Source: Nitrospirota bacterium (GTDB taxonomy: Bacteria; Nitrospirota; Nitrospiria; Nitrospirales; UBA8639). Taken from it: a stretch of DNA of 8,474 nt. The stretch spans positions 1-8,474 of the forward strand of contig QIMB01000327.1 in NCBI GenBank assembly GCA_003233615.1. Direction: 5' to 3'. Position 1 is the first letter of the stretch. Each line of letters opens with the position of its first letter. Of this stretch, positions 1-6,119 are shown one piece after another. The position numbers and the translations under genes are program-made. The notes under the pieces were generated by a model. That model was not told where the DNA came from. It saw only the letters and a list, made by a program, of their open reading frames with translations, and did no database searches.

Positions 1-121
1 CGAAAGAGAATGTTACCGAATTGTGGGAATGAGTTCCATCTTACGAAAGATTTAGAATTTGGGTGATTCAGAGAGTTGCAGTGAAGTCAATTGGTTCCTT
101 TAATGATTCTTATGCGGTGAA

Positions 122-150
122 TTGACACCCTGGAAGTCATGCTTTAGCAT
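122..150 (+). promoter_or_regulatory. Sigma-70-type promoter for the MFS/spermidine-synthase-like gene
   Basis: A perfect -35 box TTGACA (122-127) is followed after exactly 17 bp by TAGCAT (145-150), which matches four of six -10 positions including the key A2 and T6. Transcription would begin near 157, leaving a leader of about 27 nt. The 1-121 stretch before it shows no convincing coding region or strong structure. Basis: seen in sequence; function inferred. Confidence 0.5.
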
Positions 151-183
151 CATTTCCCTTTTGCCTCTTCCGCTGAATCTCAT

Positions 184-1737
184 ATGACACACGCATCTTT
201 CACAAAATCCTCCAGCTCAATGAGCCTACCACGATGGTGGTGCTTTGCAACGGCTTTTACCACAGGCGCTGTAGTGATGGGGCTGGAAATTGTCGGTAGC
301 CGATTGCTGGCACCTGTGTTCGGCAGTTCACTTTTCGTGTGGGGAGCGCTCATTGGCGTGGTATTAGCGGCTATGAGTACTGGATATGCCGCCGGAGGTT
401 GGTTGGCCGATCGGTATCCGCCCCAACGGGTGTTGGCTGGACTGTTGGTGGCGTCTGGAGTCTGGACGTTGCTCCTGGCATGGGCAGGGCAGCCTGTCGT
501 GTTTCAGGTATTCCAATGGATTCAGGACCCACGGTGGGCTCCCTGCGTTGCGGCTGGTGCGTTATTGGCGGTTCCAGCCTTTGGATTGAGTGGTGTGCTA
601 CCTGCCCTATTACGTTTAGCCATTGCTGATATGGTGCATCTCGGACGTCATACGGGAGGAATGATTGCTGTCTCAACGATGGGCAGCTTGATTGGGACGT
701 GGGGCACCTCATTTTATTTATTGACCTGGATGGGAAGCACGACCTTGGTTGCAGTGTTAGGTGTGATCCTGATGATGTTGGGCGTGATTTGGACGCTGCA
801 CACTCGTCAACTTTCTCCTGTGCTTCAAGTCGGACTGTTCGTCGTGGTGGGTGGTATGACCTGGATGGGATTTCATCCTGTGATCGTATTGCCTCCGGCC
901 ATTCATCAGGAAGATAGTCCCTATCAACAAGTCCGGGTACGCGAAAATGACGTGTTTCGATACCTTATTTTAAATAATACCTTTCATGCGGTTATGTGGA
1001 AAGCTGGACCGACCTTTCTGGCGTTGCCCTATAGCCAAGTGATGATGGGTGTCCTGCCACTCCTGGATACACCGACACGCGGGTTGATTTTGGGACATGG
1101 GGGTGGCTCTCTTGCGAAATGGCTGGCCGAACATTGGCCTAATCTGGAGTTAGACGTTGTGGAGATGGACCCATCTGTGGTCAGGGCTGCTGCGCAGTAT
1201 TTTGACTATACGCCTCCAGAGAATCACCACGTTGTTGTCCAAGATGCGCGAACTTTTTTGCGCAACAATTCCACACGATACGATGTTGTGTGGGTTGATG
1301 TTTTTGCCAGGCATTTGATTCCATTTCACGTGACGACCCAAGAGTTTTTTGAAGAGCTACGTGACCATGTGAATCCAGAAGGTGCAATTGCGGTGAACCT
1401 TGCCTCTTCCGATGCCCCTGCGAATGTCCGCAGGGCAGAAGCCGTTTTTACCACTATGGGACTGGCGTTTGAGAATATTACGACCTATGGTGTCGCTGGT
1501 CCGGATTGGTTGAAAACCAAAAAAGGCTCCGTCAATCTGATTTTTTTTGCTGGTAAGCCTGTTGAAAGAATGCAAGCTCCTCAATTTGTTGACCTTCTGA
1601 TACGCTCCATGAATCGCAACGAATTTCCGCCTGAAGGGTTGGAATTTTTTCTGTCCCATGCTCCTGTTTCGTTGAATCCCGGCCAAATTCTTACCGATGA
1701 ATTCTCGCCGCCTGATTTACTACAGGGCGAAGCCTGA
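184..1737 (+). CDS. Fused MFS-like membrane domain / spermidine synthase-like protein
   Basis: A 517-residue protein with two parts. Residues about 20-236 hold roughly seven hydrophobic helices (near 20-37, 50-72, 82-102, 120-142, 157-182, 185-205, 214-236), so it should sit in the inner membrane. Residues about 244-517 form a spermidine-synthase-like Rossmann domain: DSPYQQVRV (244-252), the glycine loop GHGGG (304-308), VEMD (326-329), QDAR (353-356), VDVF...PFH (371-382) and the C-terminal LTDEFSPPD (503-511), a motif usual in this fused family. The domain probably binds an AdoMet-like nucleotide. Two acidic residues of true aminopropyltransferases appear changed: the Asp of GGGDGG is Gly307, and the second Asp of the D-S/T-x-D loop is Ala375, while Asp372 remains. 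Polyamine synthesis is therefore uncertain. The ATG at 184 has no Shine-Dalgarno; Met13 (220) is an alternative with none either. It stands alone behind its own promoter. Confidence 0.88.
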   Translation: MTHASFTKSSSSMSLPRWWCFATAFTTGAVVMGLEIVGSRLLAPVFGSSLFVWGALIGVVLAAMSTGYAAGGWLADRYPPQRVLAGLLVASGVWTLLLAWAGQPVVFQVFQWIQDPRWAPCVAAGALLAVPAFGLSGVLPALLRLAIADMVHLGRHTGGMIAVSTMGSLIGTWGTSFYLLTWMGSTTLVAVLGVILMMLGVIWTLHTRQLSPVLQVGLFVVVGGMTWMGFHPVIVLPPAIHQEDSPYQQVRVRENDVFRYLILNNTFHAVMWKAGPTFLALPYSQVMMGVLPLLDTPTRGLILGHGGGSLAKWLAEHWPNLELDVVEMDPSVVRAAAQYFDYTPPENHHVVVQDARTFLRNNSTRYDVVWVDVFARHLIPFHVTTQEFFEELRDHVNPEGAIAVNLASSDAPANVRRAEAVFTTMGLAFENITTYGVAGPDWLKTKKGSVNLIFFAGKPVERMQAPQFVDLLIRSMNRNEFPPEGLEFFLSHAPVSLNPGQILTDEFSPPDLLQGEA

Positions 1738-1990
1738 AATTCTCCTGTTCGTTATTTTCCCTCTAATTTAGAAACAGAATTTGGATCACGAAAGTCTGCA
1801 GAAGCTCTCCACGCACCTAGGAAATTAAAAATCTCGCATCACCCAGAGAGGGCCCACGAGTTTTGTGAATTCCCTCTGCACGCATATCCCTTATGCCGCT
1901 CTTTCATGCTCAACTATCATGTTGAGGATAATGGCAGGGGGAGTGGCGCTGATGGCAAGAACGAAACGAAGAATGGGATGACGTTGAATG
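1738..1990. other. Intergenic stretch without a gene
   Basis: No supported coding region lies between the spermidine-synthase-like gene and the terminator of the minus-strand gene. The only regular structure noticed is a small perfect hairpin, CTCAAC (1909-1914) with GTTGAG (1921-1926) around a six-base loop. It has no T-tract, so it is not a convincing terminator for the upstream plus-strand gene. Confidence 0.6.
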
Positions 1991-2024
1991 AAAAATCCCC
2001 TAATCAGGTGTTGATTAGGGGATT
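1991..2024 (-). terminator. Rho-independent terminator of the 107-residue protein gene
   Basis: A perfect 13-bp inverted repeat (arms 1994-2006 and 2012-2024, loop GGTGT) lies 18 bp past the stop codon of the minus-strand gene. Read on the minus strand, the hairpin runs into TTTTT (1995-1991, overlapping the stem base). On the plus strand no T-run follows, so it should act mainly on minus-strand transcripts. Confidence 0.85.
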
Positions 2025-2042
2025 AGAATACAGACGGCAAAT

Positions 2043-2366
2043 CTAGTGTTGGACGACGACTTCCGGCCAGAACTTATACCGGATTTGGGGGTTCTGGGCT
2101 CCGTCGAAATTAGGAATGTCGTAGAGACAGCGGTCAACGGTGGCCACATCATCAGGGGGAAATTCAAACACCTTCCGCGTTTTCCAGAATTGATCTAACA
2201 GAAAATAGTCGTTTGTGGCTGGTTTTTCTTTCAGCGCATCTTGAAGTTGTTGAAACACAGGAGTGTCGACCCCAGGGACTCGCCCATTATTACGAGTCAC
2301 ACACCATTTCACAATTTCAGCGACACCATACATGCTTAATTCAATTTTTTTATTTTCCTCGGCCAT
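2043..2366 (-). CDS. Conserved-looking hypothetical protein, 107 residues
   Basis: I do not recognise this family. It is a small, probably soluble protein with a charged N-terminus (MAEENKKIE), no signal peptide and no membrane helix. Aromatic residues are frequent in the second half, around FLLDQFW (55-61) and RYKFW (96-100). There are two cysteines, C22 and C80, too far apart for a metal-binding pair. The gene is well supported: a near-ideal Shine-Dalgarno GGGAGGAG (2378-2371) lies four bases before the ATG, and a textbook hairpin terminator follows the stop. It is monocistronic and divergent from the beta-propeller lipoprotein gene. No clear promoter was found: a perfect TTGACA on the minus strand (2485-2480) has no -10 at a workable distance. 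Function unknown; it could be a small regulatory or stress-related protein, but nothing in the sequence decides this. Confidence 0.8.
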   Translation of the reverse strand: MAEENKKIELSMYGVAEIVKWCVTRNNGRVPGVDTPVFQQLQDALKEKPATNDYFLLDQFWKTRKVFEFPPDDVATVDRCLYDIPNFDGAQNPQIRYKFWPEVVVQH

Positions 2367-2511
2367 ATTTCTCCTCCCTAATCAATAAACAATAGCTCCA
2401 CAAAAAACGTATTGAAAAATTTCTATACCATAAAACTGATAGGATTTGCTAGTAGGTCGTGCAATCCCCGATGAGCACCTGTCAAAAAATTAGGACTGCC
2501 CCGAAGGAAAT

Positions 2512-2540
2512 TTGTCCGCAGATATTCCTAAGTATATAAT
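2512..2540 (+). promoter_or_regulatory. Sigma-70-type promoter for the VCBS-repeat lipoprotein
   Basis: A perfect -10 box TATAAT (2535-2540) is preceded by TTGTCC (2512-2517), four of six matches to the -35 consensus, with an exact 17-bp spacer. Transcription would begin near 2547, giving a leader of about 55-60 nt before the lipoprotein start. The leader shows no obvious riboswitch-like fold. Confidence 0.6.
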
Positions 2541-2605
2541 TGTACAAGCTCGCGTGAAACCCGTATACTTGAGTCGTTCTCACGATTCTCGTATAAAGTT
2601 TGTCA

Positions 2606-3826
2606 ATGCTTTCCTTCATACCCCGGAAACTCATCAGGAATGTAAGGCCTTACTCTAAGAGGTCGTTGGGGGCTGCATGCCTAATTTCTGGACTCCTAGC
2701 TCTTGCATTGGTGGGATGTCCGCCGCGAGATGAATATACCCCACCGGATCTCATCTATCACTATAGGAACTTTAAAGTAGGTAAAAGTCCTACGTCCATT
2801 CGTGCAAGTGATTTTAATCGTGATGGATTTACTGATTTAATCACAACCAATATTCAGGGAAATTCCCTCTCTCTCCTTTTGGGGATTGGAGACGGGGGAT
2901 TTGAAAACCAGAAAATTATTACGGCGTGTCAAGAGCCAAGAAATATAGCAGTTGATGATTTTAATCTCGATGATATGGAAGATTTGGTGGTGGCCTGCTC
3001 GGGTGAGCATCATGTCTTGGTCTTTTTGGGGCAAGGGAATGGCACGTTTGTGCGAGGGTCACAATATGCGGTCCGTCGAACGCCGGTGAGTATTACCACT
3101 GGAGATTTCAACGAAGATTTTTTCCCGGACATGGTTGTAGCTCTTCGCAATGACAAGATCCAGGTTTTCCTAGGTATGGGGAATGGGAACTTTCGTGTTG
3201 GTTCGCTGTATGAATATGGGGATACACCAACGTCAATTGCTACGGCGGATTTCAATGCGGATAATCACCTAGATATTGCCGTGACGAATGGCGGGCCTAT
3301 GAGTCATGCGGTCTCAATTTGGCTCGGTGTTGGAGATGGGACTTTTCTGGCTCCAAAAGATTATCGAACCGGGAAACGACCGTTAAGCGTATCTTTTGCC
3401 GATTTTAATAGCGATCATAGGTTAGACCTGTTGGTCATTAATGGCGAAATGAATACAATTACGGTGTTTTTAGGGAACGGCGATGGCACGTTCCAAGAAG
3501 GAAAAGATTTCGGTGGCGATGCTGGTCCAAATCATGGAGTAGCTCAGGATTTCAATGGTGACACAATCCCTGATGTGGCGATCGTGAATATTCAATCAGC
3601 AAGTCTCTCGCTTTTGTATGGGAAGGGCGATGGGACGTTCCACTATCCTCCCCGAAATTATCCGACGCCTCACGCCCCGTTTGCCTTAACTACATTGTCT
3701 ATAGCCGATGGAAGGGGTGAGCAGCCTGGGTTGGCCATTGTGAACAATGCGTCCAGTAATATATCGATTTTTTTGCATCACGGGCTTAAAACGCGCTTAG
3801 GAGAATCATTCGCCTCTCCCTCATAA
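2606..3826 (+). CDS. FG-GAP/VCBS-repeat lipoprotein, predicted seven-bladed beta-propeller
   Basis: A secreted lipoprotein made almost wholly of FG-GAP/VCBS-type repeats. I use the ATG at 2606; the frame also opens two codons earlier with TTG (2600), and residue numbers here count from that TTG. A basic N-terminus (RKLIRNVRPYSKR) and a hydrophobic stretch lead into the lipobox LVGC (37-40), so Cys40 is the likely lipidated residue. Six calcium-loop motifs of the form DxNxDxxxD start at residues 71, 120, 169, 217, 268 and 317, a period of 48-51. Five of the six repeats end in a 'G-D/N-G-T/N-F'-like element; the first reads GDGGF. A seventh repeat (about 366-395) keeps the strand pattern but has lost the calcium-loop aspartates. 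Seven blades is the known closure for integrin-like propellers, so the domain looks complete. Such proteins bind ligands or partners at the cell surface or in the periplasm; the ligand is not readable. No Shine-Dalgarno is visible. Confidence 0.88.
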   Translation: MLSFIPRKLIRNVRPYSKRSLGAACLISGLLALALVGCPPRDEYTPPDLIYHYRNFKVGKSPTSIRASDFNRDGFTDLITTNIQGNSLSLLLGIGDGGFENQKIITACQEPRNIAVDDFNLDDMEDLVVACSGEHHVLVFLGQGNGTFVRGSQYAVRRTPVSITTGDFNEDFFPDMVVALRNDKIQVFLGMGNGNFRVGSLYEYGDTPTSIATADFNADNHLDIAVTNGGPMSHAVSIWLGVGDGTFLAPKDYRTGKRPLSVSFADFNSDHRLDLLVINGEMNTITVFLGNGDGTFQEGKDFGGDAGPNHGVAQDFNGDTIPDVAIVNIQSASLSLLYGKGDGTFHYPPRNYPTPHAPFALTTLSIADGRGEQPGLAIVNNASSNISIFLHHGLKTRLGESFASPS

Positions 3827-3848
3827 CAGATCGCGATTTGGCCTGTTC

Positions 3849-3878
3849 TTGACACACAATTTCAGCGCTGAGTAGAGT
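3849..3878 (+). promoter_or_regulatory. Possible promoter upstream of the small membrane protein
   Basis: A perfect TTGACA (3849-3854) is followed after 18 bp by TAGAGT (3873-3878), four of six -10 matches including A2 and T6. The leader to the nearest proposed start would be about 90-160 nt. The weak -10 keeps this tentative. Confidence 0.3.
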
Positions 3879-3910
3879 TCATTCCCCTAATGGATAGAGA
3901 AGGCATTCCT

Positions 3911-3941
3911 GTTTCCAAGACCGTCTAATGGTTTGGGAAAC
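3911..3941. other. Imperfect hairpin downstream of the lipoprotein gene
   Basis: Arms 3911-3922 and 3930-3941 pair over 12 positions with one mismatch and one G-U pair around a seven-base loop. No T-tract follows on either strand, so this is at best an unconventional terminator or a 3'-end stabiliser. It is about 85 bp past the lipoprotein stop. Confidence 0.3.
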
Positions 3942-4041
3942 ACACACTTCACAGAATTTGCGCCCAGACTCATGTCAGATCTGGTCGATATGAAGGCAGC
4001 ACAACCGGAGGCGTCGCATACGGACGTTGAGGATGGTGTGA

Positions 4042-4329
4042 GTGCAAACAACCCAAGCTGACCTAAGACGGGATGCGAAAATGGGAAGTGATTGTTTCGC
4101 GAACCCTATAGCTCTGCTCGAGGAGATTGTGCGAACATTTGTATGGTGGTTTGGGATGGGGGCGCTACTGACTTTGGCCATTTTAATGGTGCAGGGTGGG
4201 GTAAGAGACATACTCTATGGATCATCTGCATCTGGCACGTGGGAAGCCGTCCTCTCGATGGGATTAACGATCTTGGGGGGAGGGGTGTTAGCCGGATGTG
4301 TTGCCGTTATTTTAAACCGACTGCGATAA
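4042..4329 (+). CDS. Small membrane protein with two predicted helices, unknown function
   Basis: I do not recognise a family. The 95-residue frame starts with GTG at 4042; an in-frame ATG at 4081 (residue 14) is an equally possible start. A weak GAGG (4028-4031) lies ten bases before the GTG. Two hydrophobic segments, about 31-51 and 69-91, are separated by a short polar loop (QGGVRDILYGSSASGTWE) and followed by a basic tail (NRLR), as expected of a small inner-membrane hairpin protein. The overlapping frame 3972-4061 would encode a coding-like hydrophilic peptide, MSDLVDMKAAQPEASH..., ending at 4061. A single frameshift near 4042-4060 would join the two into a protein of about 118 residues. 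The N-terminus is therefore unsettled. It has no evident operon partner. Confidence 0.55.
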   Translation: MQTTQADLRRDAKMGSDCFANPIALLEEIVRTFVWWFGMGALLTLAILMVQGGVRDILYGSSASGTWEAVLSMGLTILGGGVLAGCVAVILNRLR

Positions 4330-4654
4330 AATACGAAGGCATCTGTTCATATTTAATTGGTTCAGCCCTGTACTGTTGTGGTTGTGGAAATGTTGGAAAA
4401 AGCCACCAGCGGCGTTCTCGCCATTTTGTCGTGCTCGCGTACTGAGAGAACGCTCCGCACGTCAAAAAAACTGCGGCCTTTCCTTCGCAAGGCTCAGGAC
4501 AGGATCGAACCCTTCGGAAAGACTCAGAGCATGATTTTCCGACCATTCCTTTCGCTATTAACGTGGATCGCACCATGGGAATTTACGGACTATGTTAGTA
4601 ATAATAGTCAACAGCCTCATTGTTATTAATGATGAATAGATTGAATGTACTCCC
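4330..4654. other. Intergenic stretch holding repeat copy 1
   Basis: No gene is supported here. Most of it is the interspersed element at 4391-4545. After it, GACTAT (4588-4593) and ATAGTC (4604-4609) form a weak six-base hairpin with a ten-base loop in an AT-rich stretch that precedes the zinc-ribbon gene. No clear promoter was found. Confidence 0.6.
4391..4545 (+). repeat. Interspersed REP/MITE-like element, copy 1
   Basis: This 155-bp block matches 5861-6029 in the same orientation: both open with TGTTGRAAAAAGCC, continue with a GCCRCYAGCGGCGTT core, share GTACTGAG, GCTCCGC, CAAAAAA and CTGCGG, and close with ACCCTTCG, GACTCAG and GACCAT. Here the central GCCGCTAGCGGC palindrome has decayed to GCCACCAGCGGC, so this copy looks the more worn. 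The ends form a weak inverted repeat (9 of 13). It carries an extra block, about 4481-4508 (TTCGCAAGGCTCAGGACAGG), that copy 2 lacks. It encodes nothing evident. Repeats of this build are familiar to me from Nitrospira genomes, by recall only. Confidence 0.75.
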
Positions 4655-4837
4655 ATGAAATGTTTGCGATGCCAAGGCACCATGCTGGTTGAACGGCAAT
4701 ATACGAGAGTGTCACGTCGGTTTAATGCGAAGTGCATCAATTGCGGATTCTGGTTTGATCTGGCAGATGTCATACGCTTTTTTAAGCGCGTCATTGAAAG
4801 CGGTTGCCAGGGTAAAAAAGTCGAAGAAACGCTCTAG
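4655..4837 (+). CDS. Small zinc-ribbon protein, 60 residues
   Basis: A short protein with two CxxC pairs, C3-C6 (CLRC) and C27-C30 (CINC), 20 residues apart, the usual spacing of a four-cysteine zinc ribbon. The second knuckle is followed by GFWFDLADVIRFFKRVIE (31-48), a probable amphipathic helix. The ATG lies directly before the first knuckle, so the reading frame is bounded by the motif. No Shine-Dalgarno is visible. Such ribbons commonly bind nucleic acid or a protein partner; no specific role can be read. It sits between repeat copy 1 and a long non-coding stretch, with no operon partner. The paired motifs make a chance frame unlikely. Confidence 0.62.
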   Translation: MKCLRCQGTMLVERQYTRVSRRFNAKCINCGFWFDLADVIRFFKRVIESGCQGKKVEETL

Positions 4838-5271
4838 CCCATCCTGAAACCCGCCTTCCTCACTCTGGAACTCTGAGTGTTTACGATTGCGTAACCTGGC
4901 GAAGCTGGAACCAAACGAGCGCGAACACTCGTGAGGCGTAACGCGGCAGGCGATGAGAAAAGTATAAAATGAAAATATGGATATGCCCGCTATCAACAAA
5001 TGGATGTGTCTGGAGCGGTCTTCATCTCCCAGGCATTAGGGTAAGAGACTTCATTAAAGGTTCCTGACACCTTTACTGCTGGTAATTATGATACATGGTT
5101 TGCGTGCGTATGGAATTGTATGTAGAAGGAAAAGAGCCTTGGCAAGTTGGAGCTTTCTAGTGCTCTTTCTACATCTTGTGGCGGTTTGGTTTGAGGTGTA
5201 CTGCACCCTGTACATGGCAGCATCAAGAAATTTTGCTACACTAGGCGTCTTCCTTTTCAGAATGGTGTTGT
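4838..5271. other. Long non-coding stretch with a palindromic tag
   Basis: I see no gene I can support here. The frame opening at 5088 has a hydrophobic run but poor codon choice (AGA, AGG, AGA) and overlaps the next gene by 50 bases. The one clear element is the palindromic tag at 5055-5075. The stretch around 4855-4945 resembles repetitive intergenic DNA I have seen elsewhere, but it occurs once in this window. Confidence 0.5.
5055..5075. repeat. Palindromic AAAGGT...ACCTTT tag
   Basis: AAAGGTTCCTGACACCTTT (5056-5074) sits in a perfect seven-bp inverted repeat (5055-5061 with 5069-5075) around a seven-base loop. This exact tag, or its complement with GGTGTCAGGAACC, is one I recall as a recurrent short palindrome in many bacterial genomes, often near REP-associated (IS200-like) transposases. 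No such transposase is present here. Only one copy is in the window. Confidence 0.5.
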
Positions 5272-5700
5272 GTGGAATTGGCTCCCGAAAAACAACAACT
5301 CCATGCTCAGCAACGCGATGAGCGTGCTGAGCTTCTGGCTGCCCTCGATCATCTGCAGGCCGAATATCACAAAGAACTTGAAGACTATCGCCGTCTAGTG
5401 CGCAAGAAAGCGTTTACCCACGAAATTATCCGCGCTCGACGCTACCATGAAGAAAAGAGCGTGTGGGAATATCTGAATAACATTGTTGAAGACATTCATT
5501 TATTTACCTGGCGCAAAACAGTAACCGCGTCCTGTACGGATCAGTATCAACACAAGCGTCATGTACTTGAACAAGAACTGCGAGGTTTAGACGCTCAACA
5601 CCGAAAAGAACGCATTATCCTTCGCTATGCTCACCCTGTTGATCGTGATGAACACAGTACTGACGGGCAATTGTCCGCCCCTCATATTTCCTTGCCCTAG
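5272..5700 (+). CDS. Charged helical protein of unknown function, 142 residues
   Basis: I do not recognise a family. An in-frame stop at 5242 bounds the frame, so the start is GTG (5272) or TTG (5278); neither has a clear Shine-Dalgarno. Residues about 5-48 (QQLHAQQRDERAELLAALD..., EYHKELEDYRRLVRKK) and 95-118 are Lys/Arg/Glu/Gln-rich and look like long amphipathic helices, possibly coiled coil. A middle part with aromatics (YLNNIVEDIHLFTW) lies between them. No signal peptide or membrane segment is seen. Codon use favours CGC, CGT, CTG and CAG more than the neighbouring genes, which may mean it was acquired. It lies between the two repeat copies, and its TAG stop falls at the first base of a putative insertion-sequence end, so the natural C-terminus may have been cut short. 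Confidence 0.5.
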   Translation: MELAPEKQQLHAQQRDERAELLAALDHLQAEYHKELEDYRRLVRKKAFTHEIIRARRYHEEKSVWEYLNNIVEDIHLFTWRKTVTASCTDQYQHKRHVLEQELRGLDAQHRKERIILRYAHPVDRDEHSTDGQLSAPHISLP

Positions 5701-5860
5701 GAGTCTGTCGGACTTAGGACGAATCGGCTGCAAGACTGTCTAAGCGGCCCATATTTCGCCGATTTCGTGTCCCATATAGTTCCCACTGTCTGGCCGGAAG
5801 AAATCGTCAAAATCTGACCTTGTTTCGCCGCGTTTTCGCTCCCGGTTCCCTGATAGGGAA
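5697..5860. mobile_element. Possible insertion-sequence end remnant
   Basis: The block opens with CTAGGAGTCTGTCGGACTTA, which resembles the terminal sequence (reading CTAAGTCCGACAGACTC on the other strand) that I recall from IS1182-like insertion sequences. A stem follows: CGAATCGGC (about 5720-5728) pairs with GCCGATTTCG (about 5759-5768) with one bulge. The block ends in a perfect hairpin TTCCC-TGATA-GGGAA (5846-5860) that abuts repeat copy 2. No transposase and no matching opposite end are present. Identification is from memory and tentative. Confidence 0.3.
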
Positions 5861-6119
5861 TGTTGAAAAAAGCCGCTAGCGGCGTTCCCTGCCTTCGCCG
5901 AAGCGGCTTCGCGCAGGCAGGTCGTCCTTTTGCCATGCTCACGTACTGAGGCTATGCTCCGCGCGCCAAAAAAGGCTGCGGTCTTGCTGGACGGACCCTT
6001 CGAAAAGACTCAGCATGCTTTTTTGACCATGCCCTTGGTTCTTGACGTCGATGACATCTCAGGCATGTAAGGGCTATGGAAGTGTGAATATTCAACAGGC
6101 CCCTGATCCCGACAAACTT
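5701..6119. other. Non-coding stretch made of repeat material
   Basis: No gene is supported. From left to right it holds the putative insertion-sequence end (to 5860), repeat copy 2 (5861-6029) and about 90 bases of unassigned sequence before the ferredoxin stop codon. The last part contains GACGTC-GAT-GACATC (6044-6058), a short hairpin allowing one G-U pair, without a T-tract, so no convincing ferredoxin terminator was found. Confidence 0.6.
5861..6029 (+). repeat. Interspersed REP/MITE-like element, copy 2
   Basis: The better-preserved copy of the element at 4391-4545, in the same orientation. It keeps the perfect palindrome GCCGCTAGCGGC (5872-5883). Its ends, TGTTGAAAAAAGC (5861-5873) and GCTTTTTTGACCA (6017-6029), are inverted repeats matching 11 of 13. 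It contains an extra hairpin block absent from copy 1: arms CCTGCCT (5888-5894) and AGGCAGG (5915-5921) enclose an inner stem CGAAG (5899-5903) with CTTCG (5907-5911). It has no coding capacity. Confidence 0.78.

Noticed and set aside
2457..2485. Perfect TTGACA on the minus strand (2485-2480) as a promoter of the 107-residue protein gene
   Set aside because: At 17-18 bp downstream the sequence is GCACGA-like, with no -10 resemblance, so the -35 match alone was not enough.
3010..3255. Minus-strand frames within the VCBS-repeat gene
   Set aside because: They are antisense shadows created by the regular repeat codons of the lipoprotein and have no independent support.
4712..4999. Minus-strand 95-residue frame antisense to the zinc-ribbon gene
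   Set aside because: The zinc-ribbon frame on the other strand has two intact CxxC motifs. The antisense frame has no motif, and its N-terminal part reads through probable repeat-like intergenic DNA.
5088..5321. A 77-residue plus-strand frame with a hydrophobic run (SWSFLVLFLHLVAVWF), possibly a membrane protein
   Set aside because: It has poor codon choice including AGA-AGG-AGA, no ribosome binding site, and overlaps the better-supported frame at 5272 by 50 bases.
5697..5942. Minus-strand 81-residue frame crossing the insertion-sequence-like block and repeat copy 2
   Set aside because: It runs through non-coding repeat material with palindromes and has no ribosome binding site; it is most likely a by-product of the repeats.
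4391..6029. CRISPR array or phase-variable invertible segment based on the two repeats
   Set aside because: There are only two diverged copies about 1.3 kb apart in direct orientation, with no regular spacers, no cas genes and no recombinase.
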